Shown here piece by piece: positions 57,008 to 64,000 of a stretch of 64,000 nucleotides of DNA; the stretch's first letter is position 1, and the number at the start of each line of letters is the position of its first letter. Both the position numbers and the translations under genes were made by a program. A model generated the notes under the pieces. The model was not told where the DNA came from. It saw only the letters and a list, made by a program, of their open reading frames with translations, and ran no database searches. The DNA is from Ampelocalamus luodianensis (Eukaryota > Streptophyta > Magnoliopsida > Poales > Poaceae): assembly GCA_036346255.1 (NCBI GenBank), contig JAYEVH010000033.1:1-64000 (forward strand). Reading direction: 5' to 3'.

Positions 57008-59758
57008 GCTACTAAACTATCACTATAACAATTTTAACATTGATACAATTCTCTAAAATCTGTCAGAACCTCCTTTGTTTAGTTACTAAACCGGAGGTCC
57101 CATCATTTAAATATAACATAGTTAAATAATCCAACCTCCAGCATAAACAAGAGATAACCAAAACTATGCTAATCATCACTACAACATCCCTAACATGCTA
57201 AACAACTAAAGCATAAACAGAATGACATCCATAATCCTCTAATCAACTCTATTACAAATTATCCCAAGCATAGGAAGTAATCATAAGAAATCCTTTATGC
57301 AATTACTCAACTACTAAATTATCAATCTATCAGTCCAAATGTGAGTAGTTCGTGCTATTGTGCAACCACTTTTATTCCCTCCCATGCATGCCGTTCTTGT
57401 AAAGGGTACCTAAAAACACAACAATGCAAGAGGAGTCCAAAGACCAGAAGTACATTAAATGGCAACAATAACATAGACAACTGTAATCATCAACATCCAT
57501 CTACCATCTCAATTATAAACATGTCATATGCTCATGCTATGCAAGATGCTCAAGTGCACTTTCTCTTTCTCTTTATCTTTTGCATTTTACCAGTAATGCA
57601 AAGTATGCAACCGTCGCTGCATACCCATGCCTGTGCTCGTAAGCGCAGGGACCAATTGCCCAATACTCCGCAAGTAAAGGGGACCTCAAGCCCATCGTTT
57701 ACATGATGGGGACCTCTTCTCAATGCCCACATTCCACGAATGTGGGGACCTCAAGCCCGTCATCTACATGACGGGGACCTCAAATATGCATTCCTCGTCA
57801 CCACGTGTCCAGGTCTTATGAATGCTCTCATGGTGGACATGAACAATTACCATTTTACGATAAACATGAGCAACATCAATACCATACATGATTAACAAAC
57901 ACTCGTATCATAAGCATATCATACTATCAATAAAACATGGCTAATATATCAATGTTAGCATGTACCATAGACTTCATAACTTTCAAACATCCCTGAATAA
58001 CACGGAACTCATATTACTAGAAACCATGAACAATACCAAACATACCACCATAGCAATCATGGATAACACAAATACTCCTAGTATTTATCAAACAATGGCA
58101 TGCAATGTTTTCTATCATATCCATCACTATACTCGCAACCCAGATCATTCATCATAATCATGTTATCAAACAAGTACTTGCAAGTATTGGGTACTTCGAA
58201 GTTGTGCATACTTGGTCCTCACAAGACCAGGTCTCAATATGATATCAATATGCACATGCACCAACACTATTCATCATCAAAGTACCAAAAGCAATAACGA
58301 CATTCATGAATAAGGCATAGCCATACTTTGAACATCCACCATTCTTGTTATGCACACTTGTTCACAGCCATACGACACTAACATGCATCAACACGCATTC
58401 ATGTCCAAACAAATCACAACCAAGGTACAAACGATGCACTTGCCTCAACCATGCGGGAACGAAGGACGCAAGAGGATGCCACCTCCGAACCAGTCCCCAC
58501 CTAAAATTCATTTAGGAGAATGCTAAGACAACAGTAATGGACCAATCAAACCATAAGAGTAAACACGAACTCGCAATAGCTTGTAACGCGATCCCAACTC
58601 CAATTTCTTAAATGCTGAACTGACCCCTCTGTAAACAGTTGTGTTCTAAAATTCGTATCTTTTAGCACAGGAGTCCAAATGAGGTGTTCTTGGACTTCAT
58701 TGAAATATTATCAAATTCCCAACTAAACCTAGTTGGTGGGCCTTCCTGATTCGGCCATCTACTACCCTATCAAGCCACTCAACAGAACACCAATTTCACG
58801 TCAGGTTCTCTGGACAGAACACTAAAACTATCATAACTTTTAGCTTGTTTGTCTAAACTTCGCGTTCTTGACCTTCCCTGAAAGCTTCGACAATTATCTA
58901 CAACTTTCGTAATACTGAGATCCTCAAATTTTCCCTTTAACAGATCTTACAATGCAGATTACTAGAACACATCAGATTACTGACAGATTCGTAAAACAGT
59001 CCCACCAAATAATTCATAACTTCTGCTACAGATGTCCAAATTTTGCGATCTAATACTTCATCGAAAGCTAATGACGTCCTCTACAATACTCTAGGAGACG
59101 TCTAGAGCTGATTATGCTCGAATCTATACCAAAACAATGTTCTAATGCGAACTGTCCTGATCAGGCCTAATCACCGAAACTGCTGCAACAAAGAAAGATG
59201 CGTCTAATCAGGGGAGAACCGGGATTACCCTTGACGAGCCGATGGCCGGGTACGACGAGCACCCAGCAGCGAAGCCTCCCCACGAAGATGGTCTCCTTCC
59301 CTCACCTTCTTCTTCCTCCAACAGCCAGTCGCCCCCAAATGATCTCCTTCTTCTTCCTCGTCGGCGGGCTTGGAGAAGGGTCTTCCTTCACCGGCAGCGA
59401 GGAGGACGCCAAGGAGAGGGCACCAAGACCATGAGGGATACCCTAGGAGGAGGAAGCGCACAAGGGGGAGAGGGGGTGGCAGCCAGGGAGAGTGGGAGGG
59501 GCGCAAGGGGGGGGGTTAGGGTAGGGGGCGGCTAGGGTTTGAGTGGGGGGGAAAAAGGGTGGCTCTCTCATGGTCGACCACCAATGGGCCTTATGGGCCG
59601 AGGCCCAGGCCCAGGTTGCCTTCGTTTTGCGTTAAACCCCTTCTTCTCCCACCCTTTTTAACTATTTTCCATAAGATCCTTCCCCCGAATCGATTTCCAA
59701 TCACTCATTTCCTTTAAATCTTTAGGTTTTTCTCCCGAATCCTTTTATGGGTATTACA
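57008..59758 (-). mobile_element. B-related LTR (F), copy 2
   Basis: On the minus strand it starts TGTAATACCC (59758) and ends at GTTTAGTAGC (57008), about 30 bp short of the full LTR end. There it meets the start of F'. It carries the hairpin array near 57630-57815. Confidence 0.82.
57630..57815 (-). repeat. Hairpin array in LTR F, copy 2
   Basis: CCTGTGC/GCGCAGG near 57629-57649 (one wobble), CCCATC/GATGGG (57691-57710), CCCACATTC/GAATGTGGG (57726-57746) and CCCGTCAT/ATGACGGG (57756-57775), each set apart by GGGGACCTC. Confidence 0.85.
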
Positions 59759-61299
59759 AAAGAGGTATTGTTTGTAATGCTTGAGTTGTTTGGTGTTTTT
59801 GTACGCTGTGAAATCAACATTGTACACACTTAGTAAACGAGCTCTGTAGCACGTGGAGAGCTGTTGGCTAGTAGAAACCTTATTGAAAGGTCTTACCGAC
59901 TAGGGTTTTGTAGGAAGCTTGAGTTCCACAGATACCTCCATATATTTCTGTAAGGAGTTTCAATCCTTCTTTCTATGATATACATTGCATGAGTATCCCT
60001 TTAGTACCTCGTTTATAGAGGGCTCCTTCAACCAAAGTATATATTTTGGCTTTGCGGGATAGACAATCAACCTCAAGATCATCGTCGAGTATGACACCCT
60101 TCTGAAGATATTCATAAATGGGATTCATCCATGTATCTTCGTATTCTAGAGAGGCTATCTCACTCGGAGTAGTTTCTGGTTTTTCGGCCAGAGATGGCTT
60201 CGGAAGTTATTCCAAGAATACTCCTTGTGGGATGGGAGATCAGGAAGAAGCTAGTCGAGCTAACTGGTCAGAGAGAAAATTATCCTTAGACATGTGGATC
60301 TTATCGACTAGGGACTTTATACACTGCGCCCATTCACATGTAATAGTTAATACACGTATTGTTTCTCACTGATATAACAACACTTAGTTGTCTTTATCTC
60401 TGGCGTAACCGCATGACGAAGTTACGCCAGACGAATGTGCATGAGAGTGTCTCTCTGATAATAATCACAGCCAACATGCGCAATCAGCCAACCATCAAGA
60501 CGCCTCTTGACGCACAGCAACTGCCACCCCTTCAAAAACTATATGAGGAGTGACGCCGATGGATAAAGGGGAAGAGAGATCTATCAATTTAAAAGCCATT
60601 AGACTTATTTCATTCCGTAAACACATTCAATATAAGAACACTGGAGTAGGGTTATTAGTCTCTCCGAAGAAGACCCAAACTTGTCTAAAAAACCATGTCT
60701 CCTCTTGCATAATCTCGAGTGTTGTATCCCTAGCATTTATTCATAATATCGACATCAAATCATCTACGGATGTCATTTTGGACATTAACACAGTTTCTAA
60801 ACTATCACTTTGATAGCTGTTTCCTGTCATAAAATGTTGTTAGTTAGCAATCATAGGAATTCTACATTATAAAATGTATAATCACGACTAATCTAATGAT
60901 CCCAATGATTTTTTTGGCCAACCTAAATATTGTTTTATAAGTTGGTCAAATATAAAAGTGTTTGGCTGATATGTATTCCACGAGGACTTGTATTTGCTAT
61001 GCGACAATTCTAGAGAAGAACCAAGGAGGCAAAAGGAGACAATTCTTGAAGTGTTATAGCACCTTATAAAATTCAAACTCAAACTTGATTGTATGGGATA
61101 AGTAGAAAAGGAGAGTAAACAAAACAATAACAAGCGTTATGAAAAAAATAAATTCGCTGTCATTTTTTTTTCTCCTGGCATTAGTGGAGTTTGAACTTGA
61201 AATTTAATTTCAATTTCATGAACTACCCCAAGGACTACGTTCCTCTATAACTCTTCTGAGTACATTTTGTATTAATCTCATAGGTCAAATCAATTTGGA
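59759..61299. other. Uncharacterised sequence, copy 2
   Basis: The copy of 41499-43035, with the same 11-bp inverted repeat near 60399-60431. No coding potential that I recognise. Confidence 0.4.
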
Positions 61300-61708
61300 G
61301 TTTTTGGCTAAAATAGCAATGTTTACGCTCGCAATAGCAAAAATAGCCTCGTCCCGAGATCAATGCCAAAAATGGCACTACGAAGCCGTTGGTGGGCAAC
61401 ACATCGCCGAGTCCGCACGTCAGGCACCCGAAGCCCCTCGTTTGCGTGCCCCGAGCATGGAGCTGCCGAGTCCGTGCGCCAGAGGCACAGGACTCGCCTT
61501 TGCGCCACGCCTCATGTCTGTCCCTCTGGCGCACAGACTCGGCAGCTCCATGCTCGGGGCACACAGACGAGAGTCTCCGGGCGCTCGATGTGCAAACTAC
61601 GCGCCGTCTCGCCCATCGGCGGCTTCATTGTGCCATTTTTGGTTTTAATGTCGAGAGGGGGCTAAATTCCTATTGTGCGCATAAAAATTTTATTTTAGCA
61701 AAAAAAAC
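61300..61708. mobile_element. Foldback (MITE-like) element, copy 2
   Basis: The copy of 43036-43440 with the same nested arms. A few one- and two-base insertions in the inner arms distinguish it. Confidence 0.72.
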
Positions 61709-62596
61709 AGTTGATTCTTTCATCAAATTGGTGGTTCTCGCTAGATATTTCTCCAATTCGAATGATATTCGTCCATTAGCACAATCGTGGGAAGCACGGC
61801 ATTGTACATTAATATACCTGTCCACATCGAATAAGTGCAAGTTAACTTGACCAGCTACTCTGTCCAAGAAAACCACGAAAACGAACCATGTCTACACAAT
61901 ACATTCTGGAAGCGCGATCATCACAAAGAACCAAACCGCATTTGGAAAACGAGAACCTTGAACCGGTAAACCGCTCCATGTGCGGAAGTTTGTCAGCATT
62001 GAAATCGCCGAGACAGGTCGCACATCAGCGCAGAAAGATCTCTGCACAGTTCCGGCTGAAAAGTATAGAGCTAGACGAGCGGTAGGGCTCTGAGATTCGA
62101 GGCTGGACATGCCACAACAATCTTGTCCTGCTCAAGCAACGACGGCTGTGGTGGGTAACGAGGTGAAAAGTGGCAGTTACTGGAATGTTTGACGGACTCA
62201 AGGTCTTCGCTGCAAGGGCGGTCAAGCTGAGATAAGGCGTGATAATGGCAGATGCAATGCGAGTGTGTGGATGTGAGGATGCTGTAACTGTGTTTTTAAA
62301 CCCCCTGTCCCTGGGTCCTGAGCCAGCCGAGCATCCAGCTCAAAATCACAGTTCACACACCACCCGTCAAAACCAAGTAGAAAAAGCTGCCGTTTTCTGC
62401 GCTCCGGCCGAGCAGAGGTGCCCTATTCTCTACTCGTCTTTAGTGTACTTACCTTTTGTCTTTTTACTTGCTGCTAGGCTTGTGTGTGGTGTGAACATTT
62501 GACAAAGTTTAACCTATCTGATTTAAATAATTTACTACTACTCATGGATAAGCACACATGCATTCGCACAGAATGTGAACGAATTCGATTTGAATT
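61709..62596. other. Uncharacterised sequence, copy 2
   Basis: The copy of 43441-44327; nothing recognised. Confidence 0.35.
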
Positions 62597-62609
62597 GTAA
62601 GCTTGTTCG

Positions 62610-63628
62610 TTTTTTAGATAATGAAAATACAACTTCAGCGCTCTGCAACCATGATACACATAATTATTACATCACCATCAGCTACAAACTTAAAACAAAA
62701 AATGACCAAAAAGCCATCAATGACAAACAAATTGTCATGCAAAGGCTAGTCTAAAAAAACCCACCTAGTCCCGCCTCTGGAACCAACTAGGAAATCGTCC
62801 ACACGTGAAAGCGGTTGCAAAGAAAGGCGTGATGATGGGCTAGTCTCCGTAGCGGTGGCTCTAAGAAGGGATACGACTCACATCGTCACTGCCGGATTCA
62901 ACCAGCGAAGGTTAAAGTAGGAGTTTTCACTCCGGAGCTCAAGTACCGGTTCTCCAAAGCAACACCTTCAAGAAGGTAACGCCGCTCAGGTCGACATCGT
63001 TGCCGGATCCAATCAGCGAAAGCCAAATCAAGAGTTTTCACCCCTAATCGAAGGTACCAACGCTCTAAGACCACGCCATAGTACGCACCTTGTCGGCTGG
63101 ATCTAACCAATGAAGGCGGATCGCCAAAACGGCGTCGCAATATCCCAACGGCCAACCGTCGCCAGCACCAAAGGAAGGCGATGTCCGCCACAGCTCACGT
63201 GTCGGTCGGTTAACAACAGTCTACCGGGGAGGAGTCGAGTGCTGCACAAGCCACCGCCACTAAGCCATCGCGATCTCTATCAACTTCGCAAAACTAGATC
63301 TGCACCGCGCCACCTCCATCGTCATGTCATCAACGAAGCCGCGCCGTCGAAAGAAGTCGACAGAGAAGAGCCACGGATCGCTACGCCGAAGACAGCGGAG
63401 ATGGGCCTCGATCTAACCCCGACAAAAGTCACACCGTTGAAATCGGTGAGCAGATGACGAGCATTGGGAGCGAGACACAGATCAGGTGCCACCACCGAGA
63501 AGAAGAAGCCCTGCCGCCGCCGCTGGCTAGCCGGCGGCTACCAACGGCGGCAGCAAAGAGGAAGGTAGGAGGAGATGGGGGCTTGTTTAGTGGCGTCTAG
63601 GGTTTTCCTTCACTTTGGATGTGCGTCC
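62610..63628 (-). mobile_element. Non-LTR retroposed insertion, copy 2
   Basis: The copy of 44341-45370 with the same 13-bp flanks, at 62597-62609 and 63629-63641. It inserted before the large duplication, since both copies share it. Confidence 0.75.
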
Positions 63629-63641
63629 GTAAGCTTGTTCG

Positions 63642-64000
63642 TAGCTAGTTACAGCAAGGCGCAACGTAGTTCAGCTAGTGAACAAAAAAATGGTGGATCC
63701 AACTTAGAGCGAGTCCAATTTTTCCTCCCACCTTTGGGAGTGCCCTCACTAGAGGGGATCATGCACATCACCGCAGTTTGTGTGTTGGTGTTCGGGCTAG
63801 CCTACCTGGACCCTTCACCTGAGAGCTCTTTTGTTGCATAGTTTGATTAATCACACCTCCTGTTCCTACAGCCCTCCATGCCATATGTTTGTACCATCGG
63901 CAAGATGCTCCTGTTTGTTGGTACCGTGTGGTTGCTCCTACCACATCTTCTTTCTCCCAACAGCTCACATATTCGCCTCTGCGACTGTTGTAGTTTGCAA
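63642..64000. other. Uncharacterised sequence, copy 2, to window end
   Basis: Matches 45384-45741. No feature recognised. Confidence 0.3.

Larger units (their letters stand above)
54567..64000. repeat. Large direct duplication, copy 2 (cut by window end)
   Basis: It matches 36764-45741 from its first base. It differs mainly by an extra 434 bp (56826-57259) that copy 1 has lost, and by many one- to three-base changes. Confidence 0.9.

Noticed and set aside
1..64000. tRNA, rRNA or other structured RNA genes
   Set aside because: No tRNA box A/B pair in cloverleaf context and no rRNA sequence was recognised. The tRNA-like matches are primer binding sites only.

Overview
This window is plant nuclear DNA, most likely from a grass (Poaceae). 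It is almost wholly nested, decayed LTR retrotransposon sequence. The grounds are: Ty3/gypsy chromovirus protein remnants of the Tekay/Del type, very long LTRs (2.6-5.2 kb) with GC-rich promoter blocks of Poaceae style, tRNA-Met primer sites (TGGTATCAGAGCC), a fragment of a PF04195-type 'putative gypsy type transposon' gene typical of grass genomes, and no intact host gene, rRNA or tRNA. The species cannot be named from this sequence.

Layout. 1-6568: the 3' half of a gypsy chromovirus (RT, RNase H, integrase, chromodomain), its polypurine tract and its 4.2-kb 3' LTR (family A). 6569-14203: a minus-strand, intron-containing PF04195-type gene, broken by stops and split by a clean 4.1-kb solo LTR of family A (9585-13683, TSD GTAAT). 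14204-34226: a minus-strand family A LTR, itself split by a complete non-coding LTR element (family B, 16800-33107, TSD GTCGG). Element B carries three further LTRs: a copia-like solo LTR (20376-22260, TSD AGTAG), a minus-strand B-related LTR (24949-27382) and a solo LTR (27774-30805). 34227-37880: a truncated family A LTR, PBS and gag-protease-RT remnants of the same chromovirus, cut off inside RT by minus-strand B-related LTRs (37881-41498). 41499-46040: low-coding sequence with a foldback element and a 1-kb non-LTR insertion. 46040-54120: a minus-strand LTR (E) split by a 5.2-kb solo LTR (D, TSD TTAAT) and by a hAT-like element. 54186-54551: a copia RNase H scrap. 54567-64000: a second copy of 36764-45741, which implies a tandem unit of about 17.8 kb.

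No genes act together here in the operon sense. The interest is in LTR architecture: arrays of short hairpins with diverged stems, a 12-bp palindrome kept in seven LTRs, and a stem-loop with paired changes. Paralogous copies differ mostly at CAG/CTG-type sites and in homopolymers. This suggests that many apparent frameshifts may be consensus errors at methylated CHG sites rather than real decay. All coordinates of LTR ends were read by eye; those given without a TSD are approximate by a few to tens of bases.
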